This document shows, one piece after another, positions 46,011 to 54,566 of a DNA stretch of 64,000 nt. Under the pieces are notes generated by a model, which was given only the letters and a program-made list of their open reading frames with translations, did not search any database and had not been told where the DNA came from. This DNA comes from Sporichthya brevicatena (lineage in GTDB: Bacteria > Actinomycetota > Actinomycetes > Sporichthyales > Sporichthyaceae), in assembly GCF_039525035.1 (NCBI RefSeq), contig NZ_BAAAHE010000015.1:95030-159029 (forward strand). Direction: 5' to 3'. A program made the position numbers and the translations under genes. Position 1 is the first letter of the stretch; each line of letters begins with the position of its first letter.

Positions 46011-48448
46011 AGACCGACCTGCGGACCGCGCTCAAGCTGACGTTCGCCGGCTTCGTCGCGTGCGTGCTCACGACGTCGCTGCTGTACTCCGTCTTCGACG
46101 GCGACGAGTGGTTCGCCCGCAGCATCGGCGGCATCGTCCTGGTCTTCGGGATCGGCGCCCTCGCGCGCGCCGGCCGCTTCCCCGGCTTCTCGGTGCCGCT
46201 CCTGCAGGTCGCCGGTGTGCTGGTCTACCTGACCTCCACCTACGCCCCGGACGACGCCAAGGGTGGCTGGCTGCCCGGCGAGGCGACGCTGCGGACGCTC
46301 GGGGACCTCGCCGACGCCGCGTTCACCGAGATCGACACCGTCACCCCGCCGCTGACCCCGTCGGAGTCGCTGACGTTCCTCGTCGTCGCCGGGGTCGCGG
46401 CGATGGCCGTCGTGGTCGACCTGCTCGCCGCCGGACTGCGCCAGACCGCCCTGGCCGGGATCCCGCTGCTGGTGCTGTACATCATCCCGGCGGCGGTGCT
46501 GCCCGACGGAGTGCACGGCGCGCTGTTCCTGCTGCCCGCGCTGGGATACCTGCTGCTGCTCATCACCGACAGCCGCGAACGGCTGCTGCGCTGGGGCGTC
46601 GCGGTCTCCGGCCGGGCCGACGGGGCCCGCACCCGCGCGTCCGGCGAGCTCGGCCAGATGACGCGCCGGATCGGCGTCACCGTCCTCTCGCTCTCGATCG
46701 TGATCCCCGCGCTCGCACCACGCCTGTCCGACGGCGCCTTCGGGTCCGGCGGCCTCGGCAACGACCCCGACGGCGGCGGCACCATCTCCACGCTGAACCC
46801 GCTCGTGAGCATGCGCCGCGACCTCGTCCGGCCGCAGGACGTCGACCTCATGCGGGTGCGGACCGACTCGGTCAACGCCGACGAGCTCTACCTGCGCGCC
46901 GTCACCCTCGACACCTTCGACGGCGAGGAGTGGCGGGCCGGGCGCCGGGAGGTCCGCCGCTTCGACACCGGCCTGCCCAAGCCGATCGGTCTGCCCGACG
47001 CGCTGGCCACCGCGACGGTCACCACGACGGTCGAGGCGCTGGACGCGCTGGAGTCCGACTACGTCCCGATGCCGTTCCCCGCCACGCGGCTGGAGATCGA
47101 GGGCGGCTGGCGGGTCGACCCGTTGACCAGCAACGTCGTCAGCCACGACGGCCCCAAGCAGATCTCCGGCTCGAGCTACACGGTGCGCAGCTACGACGTC
47201 AGCCCGCAGCCGACCGACGTGCTGCCCGCGATCCAGATCGAGCCCTACCTGGAGCCGTACCTGCGGCTCCCGGCCGACCTGCCGAACCGGGTGAAGCAGC
47301 TCGCGGAGCGCGTCACCCGCGGCGCGGACACGGTCCTCGGCCGCGCGATCGCCCTGCAGCAGTGGTTCCGCGACCCGAACGAGTTCGCCTACGACCTGCG
47401 TCAGCGGCCGGGCACCGGCAAGGACGCGATCCTCGCCTTCCTCAACGACCGCCGCGGCTACTGCGAGCAGTTCGCGTCCACGATGGCCGTGATGGCACGG
47501 CACCTGGGCATCCCCGCCCGCGTGAACGTCGGGTTCACCCCCGGCGCCCCGGCCGCCGACGGCAGCCGCATCATCAGCGCCCACGACGCCCACGCCTGGC
47601 CCGAGCTGTACCTGCCCGGCGTCGGCTGGACGCGCTTCGAACCGACCCCGGGCAGCGCCCAGTCGAACCCGGACGTGCCGAACTGGCTCGCTCCGCAGCC
47701 GGAGACCGAGACCCCCGGCGGCGACGAGGGCCCGGTCGAGGAGGCCACCCCGGACCCGCAGCCGACCGACGCGCCCGGAGCCACCGCCCCGCCGGACCCG
47801 GCGGCCGCACCCACCTCCACCGCGTGCCCGCCCGACCCCGACGTGCCCTGCACCGAGCTCCCGCCGCCCCCGGACGACACCGACCTCACCTCGAGCTCCG
47901 GCGGCGGCTGGGGCTGGCTGAAGTGGGTCCTGCCGGTCCTGCTGGGTCTCGTCCTCCTGCTCGTGCCCTGGGCCGCCCGCGAGGCCGTCCGGCGCCGGCG
48001 CTGGGCCCTGGCCGGCACCGCTGCGGCCGGTGGGGCCGCCGCCGAGTGGGCGTGGGCCGAACTGCGCGACAGCACCGTCGACCTCGGCTACACCTGGCCC
48101 GAGGCCCGGACCCCCCGGCAGACCTCGGCGGAGCTCGTCGGCGACGGCAAGCTCGGCCCCCGTGCCGCCGACGCGCTGGCGATGATCACCCAGTACGTCG
48201 AGCGGGTCCGCTACGCCCCGAGCGGCACCGGCGCCCCCGCCGGTCCGAGCCGCGACGACCTCCGGACCGCCGTCGACGACGTCCGCCGCGAACTCGGCGA
48301 GACCGCCGGCCGACAGCGGCGTCTTCGGGCGACGTTCCTCCCCCGGTCGCTGGCGACCCTCCTGGGCCGCGCCGCCCTCCGGACCCGGGAGCGCGCCGTC
48401 GCGGCCCGCCGGTCCGTCCTGCGGACCCTCCGCCTCCGCCGCGCCTGA
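46007..48448 (+). CDS. TgpA-like membrane transglutaminase
   Basis: An 813-aa membrane protein with about seven N-terminal helices, a large extracytoplasmic transglutaminase-like domain, a Pro/Thr-rich linker with four cysteines' worth of CPPDPDVPC-type sequence, and a final membrane helix (about 640-660). The catalytic Cys486 is in GYCEQFASTMAVMARHLGIPAR and His529 in AHDAHAWPELYLPG. The position that is Asp in many relatives is Glu545 in RFEPTPG. It is coupled to the DUF58 gene. A role in the cell envelope is inferred from topology. Confidence 0.9.
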   Translation: MKTDLRTALKLTFAGFVACVLTTSLLYSVFDGDEWFARSIGGIVLVFGIGALARAGRFPGFSVPLLQVAGVLVYLTSTYAPDDAKGGWLPGEATLRTLGDLADAAFTEIDTVTPPLTPSESLTFLVVAGVAAMAVVVDLLAAGLRQTALAGIPLLVLYIIPAAVLPDGVHGALFLLPALGYLLLLITDSRERLLRWGVAVSGRADGARTRASGELGQMTRRIGVTVLSLSIVIPALAPRLSDGAFGSGGLGNDPDGGGTISTLNPLVSMRRDLVRPQDVDLMRVRTDSVNADELYLRAVTLDTFDGEEWRAGRREVRRFDTGLPKPIGLPDALATATVTTTVEALDALESDYVPMPFPATRLEIEGGWRVDPLTSNVVSHDGPKQISGSSYTVRSYDVSPQPTDVLPAIQIEPYLEPYLRLPADLPNRVKQLAERVTRGADTVLGRAIALQQWFRDPNEFAYDLRQRPGTGKDAILAFLNDRRGYCEQFASTMAVMARHLGIPARVNVGFTPGAPAADGSRIISAHDAHAWPELYLPGVGWTRFEPTPGSAQSNPDVPNWLAPQPETETPGGDEGPVEEATPDPQPTDAPGATAPPDPAAAPTSTACPPDPDVPCTELPPPPDDTDLTSSSGGGWGWLKWVLPVLLGLVLLLVPWAAREAVRRRRWALAGTAAAGGAAAEWAWAELRDSTVDLGYTWPEARTPRQTSAELVGDGKLGPRAADALAMITQYVERVRYAPSGTGAPAGPSRDDLRTAVDDVRRELGETAGRQRRLRATFLPRSLATLLGRAALRTRERAVAARRSVLRTLRLRRA

Positions 48449-48468
48449 CCCATCCCCCGTCCCACCCC

Positions 48469-48574
48469 TGCACTGGAGATGACATCTCCAGTGCACAACC
48501 CCCCACCCCCGTGGAGATGACATCTCCACTGCACAGCACGCTCCCCCTGCACTGGAGATGACATCTCCAGTGCA
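48469..48574. repeat. Palindromic element, family A (three copies)
   Basis: Three palindromes in 106 bp between converging genes. Copies 1 (48469-48495) and 3 (48548-48574) are identical 27-mers: TGCACTGGAGATG and CATCTCCAGTGCA around a single A. Copy 2 (48511-48529) is the shorter core GTGGAGATGACATCTCCAC. A fourth, diverged copy is at 9617-9643. Confidence 0.92.
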
Positions 48575-48594
48575 CGGGGCGGGCGGGGACGCGC

Positions 48595-48625
48595 GAGAGC
48601 CCCGGCCGGTGCGGCCGGGGCTCTC
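48595..48625. terminator. Hairpin terminator between transglutaminase and DUF3040 genes
   Basis: GAGAGCCCCGGCC and GGCCGGGGCTCTC form a perfect 13-bp stem around GGTGC. It lies between converging genes, right after the family A repeats, and resembles the ileS-divIVA hairpin in shape. Confidence 0.7.
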
Positions 48626-48672
48626 GGAGATCCAGGTGGTGCGCTCGGGCGGTCAGGCCCGGGGAGGAGCGG

Positions 48673-49077
48673 TCAGCGACCTTCCTCGCGCCGGCGACGC
48701 CAGCGGTCCTCGAAGCGCTCGGTCATGCCGCGCTTCGGGCCCTTCGGGCGGCCCTTCGACCGGCCCTTGAGCGGGGTCACGTTGGAGCGGACCGGCTCGG
48801 CGCTGCCGGAGACCTTGCGCCAGCTGGTCACCGCGAACAGCGCGGAGGCCAGCATGAGCACGAAGCCCAGAATCCCCACGATCCAGATCGTGGAGACCAC
48901 ACCGGTCATCAGCAGGGCGACGCCGAGGAGGAAACCGACTGCGGACGCGAGGGCCCGGCGCCGGTAGTGCGAGCGCAGGTCAGTGCCGCGCAGCGAGGAG
49001 ACGAACTTCGGGTCCTCTGCGTAGAGGGCCCGCTCCATCTGCTCGAGCAGGCGCTGCTCGTGGTCGGAGAGCGGCAC
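48673..49077 (-). CDS. DUF3040 membrane protein
   Basis: A 134-aa actinobacterial protein with the DUF3040 opening MPLSDHEQRLLEQMERALYAEDPKF, two adjacent membrane helices (about 45-65 and 66-86), and a basic C-terminal tail (GRSKGRPKGPKRG). Its function is unknown; it is often found near mraZ. The GTG at 49077 has GGAGGATTCC upstream. Confidence 0.9.
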   Translation of the reverse strand: MPLSDHEQRLLEQMERALYAEDPKFVSSLRGTDLRSHYRRRALASAVGFLLGVALLMTGVVSTIWIVGILGFVLMLASALFAVTSWRKVSGSAEPVRSNVTPLKGRSKGRPKGPKRGMTERFEDRWRRRREEGR

Positions 49078-49241
49078 GGAATCCTCCTATTGGGCAGCCA
49101 CCCCACGGCTGCCGCGTACCCGCCAGGATAAGCAGCGAACCCCGCGGTTGTAACCCGACCGTGCAGATCCGCCCTCGGATGGCGCAGAGATCTTTGCCGC
49201 ACCACACCGAAACGCGCCGAAATCGAGCCGAAAGCGGGGCC

Positions 49242-50006
49242 TCAGGGCCGGACGGCGAGGACGTGCAGCTGGGTCGCGATGGCGCGGAACGCCGGGAGCT
49301 CGGCGACGGCGGACTCCAGCGCGACCAGGTCCTCCCGGGCGGCGGCCTCGCCCTCGACGACCCCGCTGGGCACGAGGTCGGAGAACACGCGGACGCCGTG
49401 GATGGCGAGGACGCGGGCGCCGGCGGCCTCCAGCATCGCGACCAGGTCGTCCGGGGCGAAGCGGCGCGGGAGCGGGTCGGAGGCGCCCCAGCGGCCGGTG
49501 GGGTCCTCCAGCGCGTGCCGGGCCCCGACGACGTGACCGCTGATCGCCCGGGCGAACACGGCCGCGTTGCGGTTGGCGGCGAGCAGGCTGAGCGCACCCC
49601 CGGGCCGCAGGGTCGCCAGGGCCGCGGCCAGCGAGGCGGCCGGGTCGTCGGTGTGTTCGAGCGCCCCGTGGCACAGCAGCAGGTCGAACGACCCCGGCGC
49701 GGCGACGGCGGCGAGGTTGTCGGCGTCGCCCTGGACGGCCCGGACCTGCGCGGCCACGCCTGCCTCGGCGACGCGGCGCCCGAGCGAGGCCAGGGCGTCC
49801 GGGCTCGGGTCGAGAACGGTCACCCGGTGGCCCGACTGGGCCAGCGGCACCGCGAACCCGCCGGTGCCGCCACCGACGTCGAGGACCTCGAGCTCGGTGC
49901 GGCCGCCGCCCCGCGGGTCGGCCAGCAGGTCGTCCAGCGCGGGACGCAGGGCCTCCCACACCACGGCCGTGCGCACCGAGCTGCGGGCCCGGGTCAGATC
50001 GGCCAT
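49242..50006 (-). CDS. Class I SAM-dependent methyltransferase
   Basis: A 254-aa methyltransferase with the SAM-binding loop LDVGGGTGGFAVPLAQSGHRVTVLDPSP near residue 42, an acidic second motif, and a FDLLLCHGALEHTDD segment (motif IV). It resembles the UbiE/Methyltransf_11 type. The substrate is unknown. The ATG at 50006 is preceded by GAGGAGG. Homologues are found at the edge of the dcw locus in other actinobacteria, as far as I recall. Confidence 0.85.
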   Translation of the reverse strand: MADLTRARSSVRTAVVWEALRPALDDLLADPRGGGRTELEVLDVGGGTGGFAVPLAQSGHRVTVLDPSPDALASLGRRVAEAGVAAQVRAVQGDADNLAAVAAPGSFDLLLCHGALEHTDDPAASLAAALATLRPGGALSLLAANRNAAVFARAISGHVVGARHALEDPTGRWGASDPLPRRFAPDDLVAMLEAAGARVLAIHGVRVFSDLVPSGVVEGEAAAREDLVALESAVAELPAFRAIATQLHVLAVRP

Positions 50007-50084
50007 CGGTGCCTCCTCGCTGCTGCGGAACTCGCGGTGGGGCTCGTCGCCGGGCGGATCCCGGCGCGGGCCTCGTGATCACCC

Positions 50085-50090
50085 TAGGGT
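50085..50090 (+). promoter_or_regulatory. Putative -10 box of a leaderless glpK promoter
   Basis: TAGGGT fits TAnnnT and ends 7 nt before the ATG at 50098; there is no ribosome site before that ATG. Confidence 0.45.
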
Positions 50091-50097
50091 CTGCGCC

Positions 50098-51591
50098 ATG
50101 GCTGTACTCGCGATCGACGCAGGGACGACCGGGGTCACCGCCCTGGTGGTCACCCCCGACGGCCGGGTCGCCGCGCGCGGCTACGCCGAGTTCCCCCAGC
50201 ACTTCCCCTCGCCCGGTCAGGTCGAGCACGTGCCCGAGGAGATCTGGCAGGCGACGCTGCGCGCGTGTCGCGACGCCCTCGACGCCGCCGCGGCGGCCGG
50301 CGTCGACCCGGTGGTGTGCGTCGGCATCACGAACCAGCGCGAGACCGCCGTGCTGTGGGACCGCAAGCGGCTGCGCTCCCCCCGGCCGGCGATCGTCTGG
50401 CAGGACCGGCGGACGACCGCGATCTGTGACCGCCTCAAGGAGGCCGGCCACGAACCCCGCGTCGCGGAGCTGACCGGCCTGCGCCTCGACCCGTACTTCA
50501 CCGGGACGAAGCTGACCTGGCTCACCGAGCACGACACCCGCACCTGGGACGGAGTCCGGGACGGCTCCCTCGCCATCGGGACCGTCGACTCCTACCTGAT
50601 CGCACGCCTGACGGGTGGTCAGGTGCATGCCACGGACGCCTCGAACGCGTCCCGGACGCTGCTGTACGACATCGGCGCCGGGGCGTGGTCGGACGAGCTG
50701 TGCGAACTGCTCGGCGTCCCGCGCGGAGCGCTGCCGGAGGTCGTCCCGTCGTTCGGCGAGATCGGCCGCACCGACCCGGAGGAGTTCCTCGGCCTCGACG
50801 TCCCGATCTCGGGCATCGCGGGCGACCAGCAGGCGGCGCTGTTCGGCCAGGCCTGCTACTCCCCCGGCGACTCCAAGTGCACCTACGGCACCGGGTCGTT
50901 CCTGCTCATCAACACCGGGTCCGACCTGGTCCGCTCCGACGCCGGGCTGCTCACCACCGTCGCCTGGCAGGACCCCGACGGCTCGCTGACCTACGCGCTC
51001 GAGGGCGCCATCTTCGTCACCGGCGCCGCGGTCCAGTGGCTGCGCGACGGCCTCGGGATCATCTCCTCGGCGTCGGAGACGACGGCGGTGGCCGGCACCG
51101 TGCCGGACTCCGGCGGCGTCGTGTTCGTCCCCGCCCTCACCGGCCTCGGCGCCCCCCACTGGGACCCGGACGCCCGGGGGACGATCGTCGGCATCACCCG
51201 CGGCACCACGCGCGCCCACCTCGTCCGCGCGACGCTGGAGGCGATCACCTACGAGGTCCGCGACGTCATCGAGGTCATGACGGCGGCCGCCGGTCTCGAG
51301 GTCCCGGTGCTCACCGTCGACGGCGGGGCCGCAGCCAACGACCTGCTCTGCCAGTTGCAGTCGACCGAGCTCGGCGTGCCGGTCCAGCGTCCCGAGATCC
51401 TCGAGACCACCGGCCTGGGCGCGGCGTTCCTCGCCGGCCTCGGCGCCGGCGTGTGGTCGACCCGGGAGGAACTGGCCCGGACCTGGCGACTGGACCGCCG
51501 CTTCGAACCCGGCCCCCGGGACGACGCCGGCTACGCCCGCTGGCTCGAAGCCGTCCGCCGCGCCCGGGGCTGGGCCACCGCCACCGCCTGA
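50098..51591 (+). CDS. glpK: Glycerol kinase (FGGY family)
   Basis: ATP-dependent glycerol kinase, 497 aa, which makes sn-glycerol 3-phosphate. FGGY-family landmarks are LAIDAGTTGVTALVV at the N-terminus, NQRETAVLWDRK, VWQDRRTTAICDRL, TGLRLDPYFTGTKLTWL, GDQQAALFGQACYSPGDSKC with GTGSFLLINTG, and VDGGAAANDLLCQLQS. The combination of the WQDRRT and TGLRLDPYF segments favours glycerol over other sugars. The ATG at 50098 lacks a Shine-Dalgarno and follows a TAGGGT box. A family B palindrome lies just after the stop. No glpF or glpD is adjacent. Confidence 0.92.
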   Translation: MAVLAIDAGTTGVTALVVTPDGRVAARGYAEFPQHFPSPGQVEHVPEEIWQATLRACRDALDAAAAAGVDPVVCVGITNQRETAVLWDRKRLRSPRPAIVWQDRRTTAICDRLKEAGHEPRVAELTGLRLDPYFTGTKLTWLTEHDTRTWDGVRDGSLAIGTVDSYLIARLTGGQVHATDASNASRTLLYDIGAGAWSDELCELLGVPRGALPEVVPSFGEIGRTDPEEFLGLDVPISGIAGDQQAALFGQACYSPGDSKCTYGTGSFLLINTGSDLVRSDAGLLTTVAWQDPDGSLTYALEGAIFVTGAAVQWLRDGLGIISSASETTAVAGTVPDSGGVVFVPALTGLGAPHWDPDARGTIVGITRGTTRAHLVRATLEAITYEVRDVIEVMTAAAGLEVPVLTVDGGAAANDLLCQLQSTELGVPVQRPEILETTGLGAAFLAGLGAGVWSTREELARTWRLDRRFEPGPRDDAGYARWLEAVRRARGWATATA

Positions 51592-51602
51592 CTGACTCCC
51601 CC

Positions 51603-51675
51603 GGGATGACGTCCCGCACGGGGGCCGTGTCAGCCCTCGCGCGGGCCGACACGGCGCGCTACGGGACGTCATCCC
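51603..51675. repeat. Palindromic element, family B (single copy)
   Basis: GGGATGACGTCCCG (51603-51616) and its exact inverse CGGGACGTCATCCC (51662-51675) enclose a second inverted repeat, CCGTGTCAGCCC with GGGCCGACACGG (one mismatch). The same nested plan as at 23759-23892. It sits between glpK and the glycosidase gene and could fold into a cruciform or terminate glpK. Confidence 0.9.
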
Positions 51676-51712
51676 TTCGGTAAATCGCCCCGCGGGAGGC
51701 GGTGGGCGTCCC

Positions 51713-51718
51713 TACCGT
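51713..51718 (+). promoter_or_regulatory. Putative -10 box of a leaderless promoter (GH63-like gene)
   Basis: TACCGT ends 6 nt before the ATG at 51725. There is no ribosome site at that start. Confidence 0.4.
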
Positions 51719-51724
51719 CTGGTC

Positions 51725-53038
51725 ATGGAGACTCTGCCCGCCGCGACGACCGCCCTGCCGGTCGGGACCGACCTGGCCGCGGCCGCGCGGGCCGTGCTGG
51801 CGGCGAACTGGCGGGGCCGGCACACGGTGCCCTCGGCGCGGCTGTACCCGCACCAGTGGAGCTGGGACTCGGCGTTCGTCGCGATCGGGCTGGCCCACGT
51901 CGACCAGCACCGCGCCCAGCTCGAACTCGCGACGCTGTTCGGCGCGCAGTGGCGCGACGGCCGCGTGCCGCACATCGTCTTCGACCCGGACACCCCGGCC
52001 GACGCGTACTTCCCCGGCCCGCGGTTCTGGGCGCCCGGGGCGCCGGTGCTCCCGCGCCGCGCGACGTCCGGCATCGTCCAGCCGCCGGTGCACGCGCAGG
52101 CGACCTGGGAGATCTACCGGCGCGCGGGCGACCGCGCGGCCGCGGCGGACTTCCTCCGCCGGATGTACGAGCCGCTCTGCGCCTGGCACGACTACCTGCT
52201 GACCGCCCGCGACCTCGGCGGGGCCGGTCTCGCCGCGATCGTCCACCCCTGGGAGTCGGGGATGGACAACCACCCGGCCTGGGACGAGGCGGTCGCCGCG
52301 ATCTGCGCCGCCGGGGCCACGGTGCCCACCGCACGCGCCGACCTGCACCACGTCCCGGCGACGCAGCGGCCGGGCGACGCCGACTACGCGGCCTACATCG
52401 ACCTCGCGACCCGCTACCGGGACCGCGGCTACTCCGACGTCGACCTGCTGCCCGGCCACGGGTTCGTCGTCGAGGACCCGCTGTTCAACGCGGTGCTCGC
52501 CTGGTCCGAGGAGGCCCTCGCCCGCATCGCCGCCGTCGTCGGCGCCAACTCGTGCTGGCACACCGAGCGCGCGACCGCGCTCGGGGCGGCCCTCACCGAG
52601 CGCCTCTTCGACGACGACCTCGGCCTGTTCGTCCCCCGCGACGTCCGCACCGACCGCCGCGTCCCCGTGCCCGGGGTCGCCGGTCTCGTCCCACTCCTCG
52701 CGCCCGGGGTGCCGGCCGACGCGGCCGTCCGGACCCGCGCACACCTCGACGGCCCCGGCTTCGCGGGCGCGCTGCTGCCGACGCTCGACCGCACCAGCCC
52801 GGACTACGACCCGCAGCGTTACTGGCGGGGTCCGTCCTGGGCGAACACGACGTGGCTGGTGATCCGCGGCCTGCGCCGCCACCGCGACTACGCCCGCGCC
52901 GAGGCGCTGCGTCAGGGCCTGCTCGACGCCGTCCGCGCCGAGGGATTCCGCGAGTACTACGACGCCGACACCGGCACCGGGGCGGGGACAACGGAGTTCT
53001 CCTGGACCGCGGCTCTGGTCCTCGACCTGCTGGCCTGA
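51725..53038 (+). CDS. GH63-like glycosidase, possibly glucosylglycerate/mannosylglycerate hydrolase
   Basis: A 437-aa (alpha/alpha)6-barrel glycosidase of the MGH1/GH63 type. Landmarks are LYPHQWSWDSAFVAIGLAHVD near residue 40, HPWESGMDNHPAWD around 175-188, YWRGPSWANTTWLVIRGL around 370, and FREYYDADTGTGAG around 408. Asp181 and Glu410 stand about where, from memory of the family, bacterial mannosylglycerate hydrolases carry their acid/base pair, and the length fits. These enzymes cut compatible solutes such as glucosylglycerate. No signal peptide is visible, so it should be cytosolic. The substrate is an inference; a trehalase-like role is the alternative. Confidence 0.8.
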   Translation: METLPAATTALPVGTDLAAAARAVLAANWRGRHTVPSARLYPHQWSWDSAFVAIGLAHVDQHRAQLELATLFGAQWRDGRVPHIVFDPDTPADAYFPGPRFWAPGAPVLPRRATSGIVQPPVHAQATWEIYRRAGDRAAAADFLRRMYEPLCAWHDYLLTARDLGGAGLAAIVHPWESGMDNHPAWDEAVAAICAAGATVPTARADLHHVPATQRPGDADYAAYIDLATRYRDRGYSDVDLLPGHGFVVEDPLFNAVLAWSEEALARIAAVVGANSCWHTERATALGAALTERLFDDDLGLFVPRDVRTDRRVPVPGVAGLVPLLAPGVPADAAVRTRAHLDGPGFAGALLPTLDRTSPDYDPQRYWRGPSWANTTWLVIRGLRRHRDYARAEALRQGLLDAVRAEGFREYYDADTGTGAGTTEFSWTAALVLDLLA

Positions 53039-53045
53039 AGACCCG

Positions 53046-53735
53046 TCAGGTCGACGGCCGCGCCTGCGCCTCCTTGGCCGCGCTCGCGTACATGTCGACG
53101 TACTCCTGGCCTGAGAGCTGCATCAGCTCGTACATCAGCTCGTCGGTGACGGACCGCAGGACGAAGCGGTCGTCCTCGAGCCCGGCGTAGCGGGAGAAGT
53201 CCAGGGGCGGTCCGATCTTCACCCCGACGCGGGCGATCTTCGGGATCACCTTCCCCGGCGGCTGGATCTTCTCGGTGTCGACCATCGCGACCGGCAGGAC
53301 GGGGACGCCCGCCTTCAGCGCGAGCCGGGCGACGCCGGTCCGGCCGCGGTACAGCCGGCCGTCCGGGGAGCGGGTGCCCTCGGGGTAGATGCCGAACAGC
53401 TCGCCGCGGCGCAGGACCTCCAGGCCGGCGTTGAGGGCGGCGTCGGAGGCGGTCCCGCCGGAGCGGTTCATCGGGATCTGGCCGACCCCGCGGAAGAACC
53501 CCGCGCTGAACCGGCCCTTGAGGCCCGTCCCGGTGAAGTACTCCTCCTTGGCCACGAACGTGATCCGGCGCGGCACCACCAGCGGCAGGAAGAACGAGTC
53601 GGAGAACGAGAGGTGGTTGCTGGCGAGGATCGCCGGGCCGTCGGTGGGGATGTGCTCCAGCCCCTCCACCCACGGGCGGTAGAGCACCCGCAGCAACGGC
53701 CCGAGCGCGAGATGCTTGAGGAACCAGTACAGCAA
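53046..53735 (-). CDS. 1-acyl-sn-glycerol-3-phosphate acyltransferase (PlsC family)
   Basis: Membrane-associated acyltransferase of 229 aa that would acylate lysophosphatidic acid in phospholipid synthesis. The catalytic motif NHLSFSDSFF (the NHX4D type) lies near residue 38, and the acyl-acceptor motif YPEGTRSPDG near 115. The first 20 residues (LYWFLKHLALGPLLRVLYRP) can associate with the membrane. The start is taken as TTG 53735, because GGGAGGGG lies 6 nt upstream and the homology begins there. It is divergent from the esterase gene and converges on the GH63 gene. Confidence 0.9.
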   Translation of the reverse strand: MLYWFLKHLALGPLLRVLYRPWVEGLEHIPTDGPAILASNHLSFSDSFFLPLVVPRRITFVAKEEYFTGTGLKGRFSAGFFRGVGQIPMNRSGGTASDAALNAGLEVLRRGELFGIYPEGTRSPDGRLYRGRTGVARLALKAGVPVLPVAMVDTEKIQPPGKVIPKIARVGVKIGPPLDFSRYAGLEDDRFVLRSVTDELMYELMQLSGQEYVDMYASAAKEAQARPST

Positions 53736-53792
53736 CCCGCACCCCTCCCTGAAGACCGGTCGTCGCCGCCGGAAGCCTAGGGCCGCGCCACG

Positions 53793-53798
53793 TACCAT
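53793..53798 (+). promoter_or_regulatory. Putative -10 box of a leaderless promoter (esterase)
   Basis: TACCAT ends 6 nt before the GTG at 53805, with no ribosome site between. Confidence 0.45.
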
Positions 53799-53804
53799 TC
53801 CCTC

Positions 53805-54566
53805 GTGCCGATTCTGCCGGGGGCGGAGCCCTATCACCACGCGGGCGGCCCCGTCGGCGCCCTGATGTGCCACGGATTCACCGGGAGCCCCCAGTCGATG
53901 CGCCCCTGGGCGGAGCATCTGGCCGCCGCCGGCCTCACCGTGGCCCTGCCGCGGCTGCCCGGCCACGGCACCCGGTGGCAGGACGCCAACATGACCACCT
54001 GGGACGACTGGTACGCCTGCATCGAGCGGGAGTTCCTCGCGCTGCGGGAGCGCTGCGAGGCGGTGTTCGTCTGCGGTCTGTCCATGGGCGGGACGCTCAG
54101 CCTGCGCCTCGCCGAGCAGCACGGCCGCGACCTGGCCGGCGTCGTCGTCGTGAACCCGTCGGTGATCGGCCTGGACCCCCGGCTCAAGGTCCTGCCGGTC
54201 CTGCAGCGGGTCCTCCCCTCGCTCGGGGGCATCGGCAGCGACATCAAGAAGCCGGGGGTCGACGAGCTGGCCTACTCCCGGGTCCCCCTGCGCGCGCTGT
54301 ACTCGCTGCGCCGGGCCTGGGACGTCGTCCGCGCGGACCTGCCCAAGGTCACCCAGCCGCTGCTCCTGCTGCGCAGCGCGGAGGACCACGTCGTCGAGCC
54401 GGAGAGCTCGCGCCTGGTGCTGGCCCGGGTCTCGTCGACGGACGTCACCGAGATCGTGCTCGAGGACAGCTACCACGTCGCAACGCTCGACAACGACGCC
54501 GACCGGATCTTCGGCGAGAGCCTGGACTTCATCCGCCGCATCCGGCCCACGGTGACGTCGGGGTGA
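53805..54566 (+). CDS. Alpha/beta-hydrolase, carboxylesterase (Est30-like)
   Basis: A 253-aa alpha/beta-hydrolase. The oxyanion region is LMCHGFTGSPQSM; the nucleophile is Ser93 in GLSMGG; Asp194 (SAEDHVV) and His224 (DSYHVATLDND) complete the triad. Spacing and length match small bacterial carboxylesterases and monoacylglycerol lipases. There is no signal peptide. Next to a PlsC-type acyltransferase, a role in lipid turnover is plausible but unproven. The stop overlaps the next GTG (GTGA). Confidence 0.88.
   Translation: MPILPGAEPYHHAGGPVGALMCHGFTGSPQSMRPWAEHLAAAGLTVALPRLPGHGTRWQDANMTTWDDWYACIEREFLALRERCEAVFVCGLSMGGTLSLRLAEQHGRDLAGVVVVNPSVIGLDPRLKVLPVLQRVLPSLGGIGSDIKKPGVDELAYSRVPLRALYSLRRAWDVVRADLPKVTQPLLLLRSAEDHVVEPESSRLVLARVSSTDVTEIVLEDSYHVATLDNDADRIFGESLDFIRRIRPTVTSG

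Noticed and set aside
45326..48529. A minus-strand frame of over 1000 codons opposite DUF58 and the transglutaminase
   Set aside because: Composition is Arg/Gly/Ala-rich without recognisable domains, while the plus-strand genes have intact motifs.
48469..48574. Possible insertion sequence remnant
   Set aside because: No transposase fragment or target duplication is visible; palindromes are complete by themselves.
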